64,000 bases of DNA, from NCBI GenBank assembly GCA_965199705.1, contig OZ241359.1, positions 186,001 to 250,000 of the forward strand, given 5' to 3'. The position numbers and the translations under genes were made by a program. Shown piece after piece: positions 25,891 through 33,944 of this stretch. Source of the DNA: Azophilus sp965199705 (GTDB taxonomy: Bacteria > Pseudomonadota > Gammaproteobacteria > Pseudomonadales > Azotimanducaceae). The notes below the pieces were generated by a model that saw nothing but the letters and a program-made list of their open reading frames with translations, was not told where the DNA came from and made no database searches. Positions within the stretch are counted from its first letter, which is position 1. Each line of letters begins with the position of its first letter.

Positions 25891-26751
25891 CTACCAGCGG
25901 ATTGGCAACCGGTTCATGGCGGCGAGCTTGCGGTTGCATTCGATGAAGGGATTGCCGTGCCGCAGAAAGGCCTCTCCGGCGGCGGGGTGCGGGGCGGCAA
26001 CCACCGAAGGATGCTCCGGGTCTTCAAAATCGCCCGACAGACCGCCTTGAATGGCTGCCTGGCGGGCGGCGTCACCGAACAGAACAAAAACCAGTGGCCA
26101 GGACGGTGAGTTCTGAAGGCGTTGCACGAGACGCGCCACGAAGGGTCGCCAGAGCGGCAGATGGCCGCCGGTCTGGTGCGGGTGGCCCTGCACCGCAAAG
26201 CGGCTGATCGTCAGGCTTGAGTTGAGCAGAAGAACGCCTTGTTCCACCCAGTCCTGGGCCAGCGCCGCTGGCGCCGGAAAGCGATTGCGCGAATCCGACA
26301 CTGACGCCAGAACACACGGCCATTGTGCTGTGTCCCGGGCGTAGCTCGGATCGCCTGAGCGGGCGGCGTACACGCACTGGATCAGGTTGCGCATGCTGGG
26401 CGACGCCATGCTGTCGAGATCGCTCCAACTGGCGTAAGCGCCGGCCTCGAAGGCGCGACCCGTGGCAAAGCAAACGTCCGGATACGGGTCCTGCCCCAAC
26501 AGCACGCAGCGAACCTGATTCGGCGCGATGCCGTCAAAGGCGCGGAACAGGTGCGCGCCGTCAGGCGCGCCGGGAAGGGCCTGGTTCCGGCGCCCTGGAT
26601 AGACAAGCTCCCCATCCTCAAGGCCCAGGCCGGGGTCGATCGCGTCGGTCGGCAATTCGAAGCCATCGAATTCACCACGCCAGACTGACGGCAGATCGGA
26701 CTGCCATCCGTCGAGCCAGCGGCGCATGAACTGTCTGAGTGGCACCGCCAT
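25891..26751 (-). CDS. Atypical family-1-like uracil-DNA glycosylase
   Basis: Uracil-DNA glycosylases remove uracil from DNA in base-excision repair. The protein (286 aa) keeps the overall architecture: water-activating loop VLLGQDPYPD with Asp, GVLLLNSSLTI, and a late PHP segment with His (AAPHPAAGEA) in place of the Leu-loop HPSPLS. Departures from canonical Ung are Pro in place of His after GQDPY, and ATGRAFEAG. It therefore belongs to a side branch of the superfamily. The ATG at 26751 is preferred; GTG 26757 is also possible. It is divergent from the TetR gene and only 11 bases from the GMC gene. Confidence 0.8.
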   Translation of the reverse strand: MAVPLRQFMRRWLDGWQSDLPSVWRGEFDGFELPTDAIDPGLGLEDGELVYPGRRNQALPGAPDGAHLFRAFDGIAPNQVRCVLLGQDPYPDVCFATGRAFEAGAYASWSDLDSMASPSMRNLIQCVYAARSGDPSYARDTAQWPCVLASVSDSRNRFPAPAALAQDWVEQGVLLLNSSLTISRFAVQGHPHQTGGHLPLWRPFVARLVQRLQNSPSWPLVFVLFGDAARQAAIQGGLSGDFEDPEHPSVVAAPHPAAGEAFLRHGNPFIECNRKLAAMNRLPIRW

Positions 26752-26852
26752 CAGCACGCTATGCTAGCATCCAATCCGCTTCGGCAGCGCCTCGGGCTCT
26801 CAAGTCGGCGCAGCCTCCCCTGGATACGGAACGGGAATCGGAGAAGGACGGC

Positions 26853-27470
26853 ATGGCTCGCGCGTCGAATCCACGCGATCAGAAGGAGGCGCAGATATTG
26901 CGCGCCGCGGAGAAGTTGCTGGCGGAGCGGGGTCTGCATGGAACGCGGATGGAGGACATCGCCCGAGCCGCCAGGCTGCCACGCCCCAACCTCTACTACT
27001 ATTTTTCGTCCAAACGCCAGATCTACCGACGCATCATCACGCAACTGCGCGCCGAGTGGGAAAGGGCCTTTGATCAAATCTCCCCGGAGCGAGAACCAGC
27101 TGAAGCCATCAGAGACTACATTCGGGTAAAGATCGAGTACTCCAGACGACATCCGGTTGCCTCCAAGGTGTTCGCCAAGGAAGTCATTCGCGGCTCGGAC
27201 ATGCTGACCCGGGAGGAAAACGAGGGCATTCGCTCGTTGACCGATGAGAAGTGCGCGGTCCTCCGCCAATGGATGGACGAGGGCAAGATGGATCGCCTCG
27301 ACCCGCGCCATTTCTTCTTTCTGGTGTGGGGCGCCACCCAGTACTACGCGGATTTCGAGCAGCAGATCCGCAGCATCCTCGGCGTCCGTCGCCTGAACGC
27401 CGCGCACTTTGAAGACGGCGTCGATACGGTGACCGGCATCGTCCTCAAGGGCTGCGGCCTGGAATCCTGA
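26853..27470 (+). CDS. RutR-like TetR-family transcriptional regulator
   Basis: The regulator (205 aa from 26853, preceded by GAGAAGGA) has an N-terminal TetR helix-turn-helix (LLAERGLHGTRMEDIARAARLPRPNLYYYF) and a YcdC/RutR-type ligand domain, with ATQYYADFEQQIRSILG close to the E. coli RutR tail. RutR represses pyrimidine degradation genes and is released by uracil or thymine. The gene directly precedes the pyrimidine cluster, and palindromes resembling the RutR box lie in the next gap. A repressor role for this cluster is therefore strongly suggested by family, position and operator together. A longer frame upstream (26739) is unlikely. Confidence 0.87.
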   Translation: MARASNPRDQKEAQILRAAEKLLAERGLHGTRMEDIARAARLPRPNLYYYFSSKRQIYRRIITQLRAEWERAFDQISPEREPAEAIRDYIRVKIEYSRRHPVASKVFAKEVIRGSDMLTREENEGIRSLTDEKCAVLRQWMDEGKMDRLDPRHFFFLVWGATQYYADFEQQIRSILGVRRLNAAHFEDGVDTVTGIVLKGCGLES

Positions 27471-27510
27471 CTTTGGTATGCTTTTCATCGGCATGAAAGC
27501 TATCTGACGC

Positions 27511-27524
27511 TGACATACATGTCA
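27511..27524. promoter_or_regulatory. Candidate RutR-type operator, upstream half-strength site
   Basis: TGACA-TACA-TGTCA is an inverted repeat with a four-base spacer whose right arm extends to TGTCAAAC, matching the right arm of the stronger site 36 bases downstream (centre to centre). It lies in the gap between the regulator and the TonB-dependent receptor gene. Confidence 0.5.
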
Positions 27525-27543
27525 AACTAGATTGTCAGAATTT

Positions 27544-27563
27544 GTTTGACAACTGTGTCAAAC
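27544..27563. promoter_or_regulatory. Candidate RutR-type operator overlapping a -35 box
   Basis: GTTTGACA-ACTG-TGTCAAAC is a perfect eight-base inverted repeat. Its core TTGAC...GTCAA in a 16-base frame has the same geometry as the E. coli RutR consensus TTGACCANNTGGTCAA, differing at two inner positions per arm. The sequence TTGACA (27546-27551) inside it could be a -35 hexamer; the -10 region near 27569 is weak. Binding here would block transcription of the cluster. Confidence 0.6.
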
Positions 27564-27606
27564 CGGGATAGCGTGAGGCGACTGTCGAAGCCGGGAGATC
27601 GCCGCC

Positions 27607-29883
27607 ATGCAAATTGAGCGTCACAAGGAACGTCCAGACCGTCCCGCTTTCTGGCTGCGATTTGCCGCATGGCTGGCGGCGCTGGCTACGCTGGCCAGCG
27701 CCGGTTCACTGGCAAGCGCAGAGGCTGCCGCGGCTGAGGCGGCTGTCGGCGCGGTGGAAGAAGTGATTGTCACCGCGCGCAAGCGGGAGGAGTCCCTGCA
27801 GGAAACCCCGATCTCCATCACCGCCTTCGCCGAGGCAGATCTGGAGCAGGCCAACATGATCGACCTGCGCGACATCGGCAAGTTCACACCGGGCATGTCG
27901 TTCACCTCCTACGGCATGGGCAGCGCAGAGGCGGGCGCTATCTTTCTGCGCGGCGTCGGCCAATCCGATCACATGGTGACCACCGATCCGGGCGTCGGCC
28001 TCTACATAGACGGTGTTTACATGGGCCGCAACCAGGGCGCCGCCCTGGATCTGCTCGACCTGGAGCGCGTGGAGGTGCTGCGTGGCCCCCAGGGTACGCT
28101 GTTCGGCAAGAACACCATCGGCGGTGCGGTCAATGTGGTCAGCCGCAAGCCGAGCGGCGAACCGGGTGGTCACGTGGCGGCCACCGTCGGTGAGGATGGG
28201 CGCATCAATGTCGAAGCCTCGGGTGAGATCGGGTTGAGCGACAGCTTGGCCATGCGCGCCGGCATCCTAAGCCGCAATCGTGATGGCGTTGGCGAGCAGA
28301 TATTCACGGGTGATGATCTCGGTGACGAAGACAGCCTGAGTGGGCGAGCGGCCCTGTACTGGAGCGGCAGCGCCTCGGAACTGTCGCTGGTGATGGACGC
28401 CAGCCGAGCGCGTCAGGGCGCGGTGCCGCACAGCTTCTACGAGTTTGGCGACTTTATGGTGAACTTCTTCGGAGCGGCGCCCTGCTTTACCAGCACCGGA
28501 GCTGGCCAGTATGCGCCCTGCACGGGCGCCGCGGCTGCGGACCCCTTCGACAACTACTCACTGGACGATCTGGACACCGAGCAGGACCTGTTTGGCGTCT
28601 CCGCCACCTGGCAATGGGATCTGTCGCCAACCCTGACGCTCAAGTCCATCTCCGCTTATCGGGACATGAAGTACGTCGGCAACCTCGAATTCGACGGCGC
28701 GCCCCAGGTGGTCGTCCACTACTCGGAATCGGGCGCCTCGGACCAATTTTCCCAGGAGTTGCAACTGCTTGGCGAAAACGATTCCGGCACGATGAACTGG
28801 ATCGCCGGCCTCTACTACTTCACCGAGGATGGCCACAATCTTCAGGACGACGATCAGTTCGGGGCCCTTGACCAGAGGCGATCACAAGTGAAGACCAGTA
28901 GCTATGCCGCCTTCGGCCAGGCCACCGTCGATGTCGGCGAGCGTTTCAGCGTCACGGCCGGGCTGCGCTACACCGATGAGAAGAAAGACTATGACGTCTA
29001 CTATCAGTCGCTTGATGCAACCGGAGCGCCCGCCTTGAATGACGACGGGCAACCGGTTTACAAGATTCCACCCACCGCCCTCGGCGATTCCTGGGATGCG
29101 GTTTCAGGCACAGTCAACGGCAAGTTCCAGGTCTCGGACGAGGTCATGCTGTACGCGACCTACTCTCGTGGATTTCGCAGCGGCGGCTTTGCGGCCCGGC
29201 CTGCGGCCCCGGCCAGCGTCGGGGTCTATGACCCGGAGTATCTGGACATGATCGAGTTGGGCGTCAAGACTCAGGCATTCGACGACCGCTTGCGGCTCAA
29301 TGTCTCCGCCTACACCAGCGATTACGAAGACTATCAGGCGCAAGTCAATCGCGTGGGCAACGCCTTTGATACCCGCGTCCTGAACGCTGCGGCAGCGGAA
29401 GTTGACGGCTTGGAAGTCGAGATGACCGCCGTGTTGTCGCCCTGGCTGCAGGTGGTTGCCACCCTGGGGTACACGGACGCGGAAATCACCGAGGTGGATC
29501 TGGACCCCACACTTGAGGCGAATTTCAGTGAAGGCTCGAAGTTGCCATACGTCAGCAAGGTCACCTGGAGCGTTTCGCCCCAAGCCCAATGGCCCATGCC
29601 AGGCGGCGCCAGCTTGCTGGTGCGGGCCGACTACGCCTATCGCGACGATTTCTACGGCCAGATCGCCAATTCACCCTTCGAACGGGAGGATGGATACGGC
29701 CTGTTGAATGCTCGCATCGAGTACGCGGGCGCCGGCAAGCGCTGGCGGCTGGCTCTCTACGGCATCAACCTGGCCGACAAGAAATACACGCGAGTGCGCA
29801 ACTACTACCCCGGATTCCTTGGCTTCGCGCTTTGGAACACCGACAGGCGAGAAATTGGCGTAAGCGGTCGATTCGAATTCTGA
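27607..29883 (+). CDS. TonB-dependent outer-membrane receptor
   Basis: The 758-residue protein has a signal peptide (hydrophobic WLAALATLASAGSLASA) and a TonB box region (VEEVIVTARKREES), a plug domain with GVGLYIDGVYMGR and the LERVEVLRGPQGTLFG motif, and a 22-strand barrel ending in the Phe of GRFEF. Such receptors import specific nutrients through the outer membrane with energy from TonB. The gene opens a cluster for pyrimidine catabolism, so a nucleobase or nucleoside-like substrate is inferred. GGAG is nine bases upstream of the ATG, with the two candidate operators further upstream. Confidence 0.93.
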   Translation: MQIERHKERPDRPAFWLRFAAWLAALATLASAGSLASAEAAAAEAAVGAVEEVIVTARKREESLQETPISITAFAEADLEQANMIDLRDIGKFTPGMSFTSYGMGSAEAGAIFLRGVGQSDHMVTTDPGVGLYIDGVYMGRNQGAALDLLDLERVEVLRGPQGTLFGKNTIGGAVNVVSRKPSGEPGGHVAATVGEDGRINVEASGEIGLSDSLAMRAGILSRNRDGVGEQIFTGDDLGDEDSLSGRAALYWSGSASELSLVMDASRARQGAVPHSFYEFGDFMVNFFGAAPCFTSTGAGQYAPCTGAAAADPFDNYSLDDLDTEQDLFGVSATWQWDLSPTLTLKSISAYRDMKYVGNLEFDGAPQVVVHYSESGASDQFSQELQLLGENDSGTMNWIAGLYYFTEDGHNLQDDDQFGALDQRRSQVKTSSYAAFGQATVDVGERFSVTAGLRYTDEKKDYDVYYQSLDATGAPALNDDGQPVYKIPPTALGDSWDAVSGTVNGKFQVSDEVMLYATYSRGFRSGGFAARPAAPASVGVYDPEYLDMIELGVKTQAFDDRLRLNVSAYTSDYEDYQAQVNRVGNAFDTRVLNAAAAEVDGLEVEMTAVLSPWLQVVATLGYTDAEITEVDLDPTLEANFSEGSKLPYVSKVTWSVSPQAQWPMPGGASLLVRADYAYRDDFYGQIANSPFEREDGYGLLNARIEYAGAGKRWRLALYGINLADKKYTRVRNYYPGFLGFALWNTDRREIGVSGRFEF

Positions 29884-29934
29884 CTTTCGGTTCTGTGCGG
29901 CAGCTCTCGGACTTCGATTGACGGAGCGGGATGC

Positions 29935-31635
29935 GTGTCAACTTTGGCTGGCGCAGATGTAGCCATCGAAGGTTCGCCGCTTCACGCCGCGGACCTGGCG
30001 CCCTTGGCCGAGGATCGTTGCACCTGGAGCCTTTGGGATCTGGCGGCCATCTGGGTCGGCATGGCGGTGTGCATCCCCACCTGGCTCCTGGCGAGCTACA
30101 TGATTCGCAGCGGGGTCGGTTGGACGGAGGCTCTCGCGATCATCTTCATTGCCAATGTCATCGTTACCGTACCCATGATCCTGAACGGCCACGCCGGAGT
30201 GCGCTATCGATTGCCTTTTGCGGTGCTCGGCCGCGCTGCCTTCGGGGTCGTCGGCATTCATGGACCGGCGCTGGTGCGGGCGCTGGTCGCCTGCGGTTGG
30301 TTCGGGGTTCAAACCTGGGTCGGCGGTCTGGCTCTCTATGGCATTGGCTGCGTTCTCGCCGGAGTCCCTGTGGTTGCGGAATTGACACCCGGCAAGTTTG
30401 CCGGTTTTGCACTTTCCCTGGCCTTGAACTTGCTCGTCATCTGGCGCGGCATTGATTCAATCCGCCGTCTTGAGTCGTTGGCAGCGCCCCTGTTACTCGG
30501 CGTTGGCTTGCTGCTGGTGGCTTGGGGCGTCAATGAGGCGGGCGGATTCGGCGCCGCGCTGAAGCAAACCGCCCAGCTTGAACGCCCCACTGCGAGTTAC
30601 GATGCGCAGGGCGGGCTGCTGTTGGCGCCTTTGAGCGGGCGCGGCGGCGCCGTCAAGGCCGATGAGTACCGCGCAGGCCCGCGCAATGGCATCGAGGCTC
30701 TGCCGTGGCGTCCCTTGGTTCGCGACGGCGCTGTCATTGAATCGTCCGAGTTGCCCTCCGGGCCAGTGGCAGTCCAGTTTCGGAGCAGTAGCGCCCTCTC
30801 GTCAGTAATTACTCCAACCAAAGCCACCGACGCAGACTCCAGGCTTCGGCTCTGGCTCTTCTGGACCACCGCCATGGTCGGATTCTGGGCCACCATGTCC
30901 ATCAGCATTGCCGACATCACCCGCTACAGCCGCTCCCAGCGCGCACAGGCGGCGGGCCAGCTACTGGGCTTGCCGGGCGCCATGCTGCTGTACAGCTTTG
31001 TCAGCGTTTTCGTCACCTGTGCCGCCCTGGTTGCATTCGACCAGATTCTCATCGCTGAGGATGCGCCTTGGGATCCAGTCACCCTGATCACCCACTTTGA
31101 TAACCCGATATTGGTTATTGCCGCGCAAGTGGCGCTGCTTGTAGCCACGGTGACCACCAACGTCGCTGCCAACGTCATTGCCCCGGCCCATGCCTTTGCC
31201 AACCTCCAGCCTCGACGCCTGGATTTCCGGCGCGGCGGCTTCATTACGGCTGCGATCGGTGTTCTGACTGCTCCCTGGTGGCTCTTCGACCGCATCGGCG
31301 ATCTGCTGGTGTTCGTCAGCGGCCTGCTGGGACCGGTCTTGGGGGTCATGCTGGCGGACTACTTCTGGATTCGACGGGCTCGCTTGTCGGTTGCAGCGCT
31401 GTTCGACCCCAACGGTCCCTACGCCTACAGTCGGGGCATCAATCCGGTCGCAGCGTTTGCCCTGGCTGGCGGGGTGGCCGTCGCCCTGATCGGCTACTTC
31501 GTCCCGTGGTTGGAGTGGCTCCACACAGCGTCCTGGTTTTCCGGCGGCTTGACCGCTTTTGCGATTCACGGCCTGGGCGCCCGGCGCCAATTGGACTTGC
31601 AGCGGGGGAGGCAACTTGTCACTGCTGATTCGTAA
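29935..31635 (+). CDS. NCS1-family nucleobase transporter with an internal insertion
   Basis: NCS1 proteins import purine or pyrimidine bases, allantoin or hydantoins with Na+ or H+. The GTG start at 29935 follows GGAGCGGG. The 566-residue protein has about twelve helices, including WSLWDLAAIWVGMAVCIPTW, GPALVRALVACGWFGVQTWVGG and TAMVGFWATMSISIADITRYSRSQRAQ. The region around residues 217-302 is extra relative to the usual family spacing: it is hydrophilic, Gly/Ala/Ser-rich, and falls in the loop before helix 6. Uracil or thymine is the likely substrate because of the downstream genes. Its stop overlaps the next start by 20 bases. Confidence 0.87.
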   Translation: MSTLAGADVAIEGSPLHAADLAPLAEDRCTWSLWDLAAIWVGMAVCIPTWLLASYMIRSGVGWTEALAIIFIANVIVTVPMILNGHAGVRYRLPFAVLGRAAFGVVGIHGPALVRALVACGWFGVQTWVGGLALYGIGCVLAGVPVVAELTPGKFAGFALSLALNLLVIWRGIDSIRRLESLAAPLLLGVGLLLVAWGVNEAGGFGAALKQTAQLERPTASYDAQGGLLLAPLSGRGGAVKADEYRAGPRNGIEALPWRPLVRDGAVIESSELPSGPVAVQFRSSSALSSVITPTKATDADSRLRLWLFWTTAMVGFWATMSISIADITRYSRSQRAQAAGQLLGLPGAMLLYSFVSVFVTCAALVAFDQILIAEDAPWDPVTLITHFDNPILVIAAQVALLVATVTTNVAANVIAPAHAFANLQPRRLDFRRGGFITAAIGVLTAPWWLFDRIGDLLVFVSGLLGPVLGVMLADYFWIRRARLSVAALFDPNGPYAYSRGINPVAAFALAGGVAVALIGYFVPWLEWLHTASWFSGGLTAFAIHGLGARRQLDLQRGRQLVTADS

Positions 31636-33010
31636 CGGTCGCATCGTCACCGCGGTGGACGACTACCAGGCAGACATCTTCATCGAGAACGAGGCGGTCA
31701 CCTTGATTGGCCGAAACCTCGAAATTGAAGCTGACCGCGTCCTGGATGCTGAAGGCAAGCTGGTGATTCCCGGCGGGGTCGATCCCCACACGCACTTGGA
31801 CATGCCTTTCGGCGGCACGAACAGCGCCGACGACTTCGAGTCCGGGACCCGGGCGGCCGCGTTCGGCGGCACAACCACGATCATCGACTTCGCCATGCAG
31901 CAGAAGGGACACTCCAGCTTGGAGGGCCTGGAGACTTGGCACGCCAAGGCCACTGGCCGGGCGAGCATCGACTACGGATTCCACATGATTGTCACGGACA
32001 TGGACGACACGCGGCTCTGGGAGCTGCGCCGCCTGGCGGACGAGGGGGTCACCTCCTACAAGATGTTCATGGCCTATCCAGGGGTGCTCTATGTCGATGA
32101 CGGCGCCCTGTTTCGGACCATGCGCAAGGCGGGCGACGACGGCACATTGGTGTGCATGCATGCCGAGAACGGCATTGTCATCGACGAGATTGTCAAGCTC
32201 GCATTGGCCGAGGGCAAAACCTCGCCCAAGCACCACGCCTTGACGCGCCCGACGCGGATGGAGGCCGAAGGCGTGCATCGCGCCATCGCCATCGCCGAGG
32301 TGGCCGGGGCACCCGTTTACATCGTTCACCTGAGTTGCGCGGACGCGCTGGAGCAGGTTGTTCTGGCGCGCGACCGGGGCGCCGAGGTGTACGCTGAAAC
32401 GTGCCCCCAATACCTGTTCCTGGACGCGAGCCGCTACGACCAGGACGACTTCGAAGGCGCCAAATACGTCATGACGCCACCCTTGCGAGAACGCTGGAAT
32501 CAGAGTCATCTGTGGCGAGGCCTGCGTTTCGGCGACCTGCACAGCATCGCCACGGACCACTGCCCGTTTTGCTTCAACGACCAGAAGGCGTTGGGCAGGG
32601 ATGATTTCAGCAAGATTCCCAACGGCGCGCCGGGCGTCGAGAACCGCATGAGCCTGGTTTTCAACGGCGGCGTGGTCGCGGGCAGGCTATCGCTGAACAA
32701 GTTTGTCGAATTGACTTCGACGGCGCCCGCCAAGCTCTTTGGCCTGTTCCCGCGCAAGGGAACCATCGCGGTTGGCAGCGACGCCGACCTGGTTATTTTC
32801 GACCAGGAAGAAAGCGAAACAATCAGCGTCAGCAACCCGCACACCCACCATATGCGGGTGGACTACAGCGCCTACGAGGGCTTCGAGGTTCAGGGCGTCT
32901 GCAAGACAGTCATCAGTCGGGGTCGCGTCATTGTCGAAGACAAGACCTGGCAGGGCAGGCCGGGCGCCGGCAACTTTCTGAAACGCGGCTTGTTCAGCGG
33001 ATTGAGCTAG
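31616..33010 (+). CDS. hydA: Dihydropyrimidinase
   Basis: The enzyme hydrolyses dihydrouracil or dihydrothymine to the N-carbamoyl beta-amino acid. The TTG at 31616 is the start because GGGGGAGG lies immediately upstream and MSLLIRNG is the usual N-terminus. It is a 464-residue amidohydrolase with the first metal pair HTH (residues 58-60), the carboxylated Lys in SYKMFMAYPG (about 150), HAENG, VHLSC, and the catalytic Asp in ATDHCPF. These are the two-zinc, D-hydantoinase-type features. It overlaps the transporter 3' end and is followed by beta-ureidopropionase. Confidence 0.94.
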   Translation: MSLLIRNGRIVTAVDDYQADIFIENEAVTLIGRNLEIEADRVLDAEGKLVIPGGVDPHTHLDMPFGGTNSADDFESGTRAAAFGGTTTIIDFAMQQKGHSSLEGLETWHAKATGRASIDYGFHMIVTDMDDTRLWELRRLADEGVTSYKMFMAYPGVLYVDDGALFRTMRKAGDDGTLVCMHAENGIVIDEIVKLALAEGKTSPKHHALTRPTRMEAEGVHRAIAIAEVAGAPVYIVHLSCADALEQVVLARDRGAEVYAETCPQYLFLDASRYDQDDFEGAKYVMTPPLRERWNQSHLWRGLRFGDLHSIATDHCPFCFNDQKALGRDDFSKIPNGAPGVENRMSLVFNGGVVAGRLSLNKFVELTSTAPAKLFGLFPRKGTIAVGSDADLVIFDQEESETISVSNPHTHHMRVDYSAYEGFEVQGVCKTVISRGRVIVEDKTWQGRPGAGNFLKRGLFSGLS

Positions 33011-33047
33011 TCAAGTGGCGGAAGGAAGGTGTTGCGATGACGGTGGC

Positions 33048-33917
33048 ATGACGACCAGAAGCCTGAAGTGCGGATTGATTCAGATGTCGTTGCCGGATAA
33101 CGAAGCGGGCGGCCCGATTCCTGAAATCAAGGAAGCGATGATCGCCAGGCATCTGCCTCTGATTGAAGCAGCCGGCCGCAGCCAGGTGCAGATCCTGTGC
33201 CTTCAGGAACTCTTCAACGCACCCTACTTCTGTCCGAGCCAGGATGTCGCCTGGTTTGCAGCCGCCGAACCGGTGCCGGGGCCAACGACCGAGCGTCTGG
33301 CCGAGTACGCGCGCCGATACGCCATGGCAATGGTTGTGCCTGTGTACGAGAAGGAAGCGAGCGGCCTGCTGTACAACACCGCCGCGGTGATTGATGCGGA
33401 TGGCAGCTATCTCGGCAAGTATCGAAAGACGCATATTCCGCAGACTTCTGGCTTTTGGGAAAAGTTCTTCTTCCGTCCGGGCAACCTGGGCTATCCGGTG
33501 TTTGACACCGCCCATGCCAAGGTGGGCGTGTACATCTGCTACGATCGCCACTTCCCGGAGGGCGCCCGAGCACTTGGCCTTGGAGGCGCGGAGGTGGTGT
33601 TCAATCCGTCGGCCACGGTAAGCGGATTGTCCGATCATCTATGGACCATTGAGCAGCCTGCGCACGCTGTGGCCAACGGCTACTTCATGGGCTGCGTCAA
33701 CCGGGTGGGCGTTGAAGCGCCGTGGAATCTTGGCGCCTTCTACGGCAGCAGCTACTTCGTGGACCCACGCGGAAAGATCGTCGCCAAGGCTTCAGATACA
33801 TCGGACGAACTCTTGATCGCCGATCTTGATCTCGGCCTGATTGACGAGGTGCGGGCGGTCTGGTCCTTCTACCGGGACCGTCGTCCCGATGCTTATCAGG
33901 CCGTGACAGCGCCCTGA
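33048..33917 (+). CDS. Beta-ureidopropionase (N-carbamoyl-beta-alanine amidohydrolase)
   Basis: The 289-residue protein is a nitrilase-superfamily amidase. The catalytic triad is visible: Glu in CLQELF (about residue 54), Lys in KYRKTHIP (about 126) and Cys in ICYDRHFPEG (about 164). GLIQMSL at the start, NPSATVSGLSDHLW and the Arg-bearing late segment fit the N-carbamyl-beta-alanine hydrolase branch, which makes beta-alanine or 3-aminoisobutyrate plus CO2 and ammonia. The ATG at 33048 gives the normal N-terminus. It is the third step after PreAT and dihydropyrimidinase. Confidence 0.92.
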   Translation: MTTRSLKCGLIQMSLPDNEAGGPIPEIKEAMIARHLPLIEAAGRSQVQILCLQELFNAPYFCPSQDVAWFAAAEPVPGPTTERLAEYARRYAMAMVVPVYEKEASGLLYNTAAVIDADGSYLGKYRKTHIPQTSGFWEKFFFRPGNLGYPVFDTAHAKVGVYICYDRHFPEGARALGLGGAEVVFNPSATVSGLSDHLWTIEQPAHAVANGYFMGCVNRVGVEAPWNLGAFYGSSYFVDPRGKIVAKASDTSDELLIADLDLGLIDEVRAVWSFYRDRRPDAYQAVTAP

Positions 33918-33944
33918 GCGCAGCACACGCCGGTCAGATCGAAA

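Noticed and set aside
29918..29941. TTGAC and GTCAA near the NCS1 start as a third RutR-type site
   Set aside because: The arms are 14 bases apart and the palindrome geometry of the two clear sites is missing.
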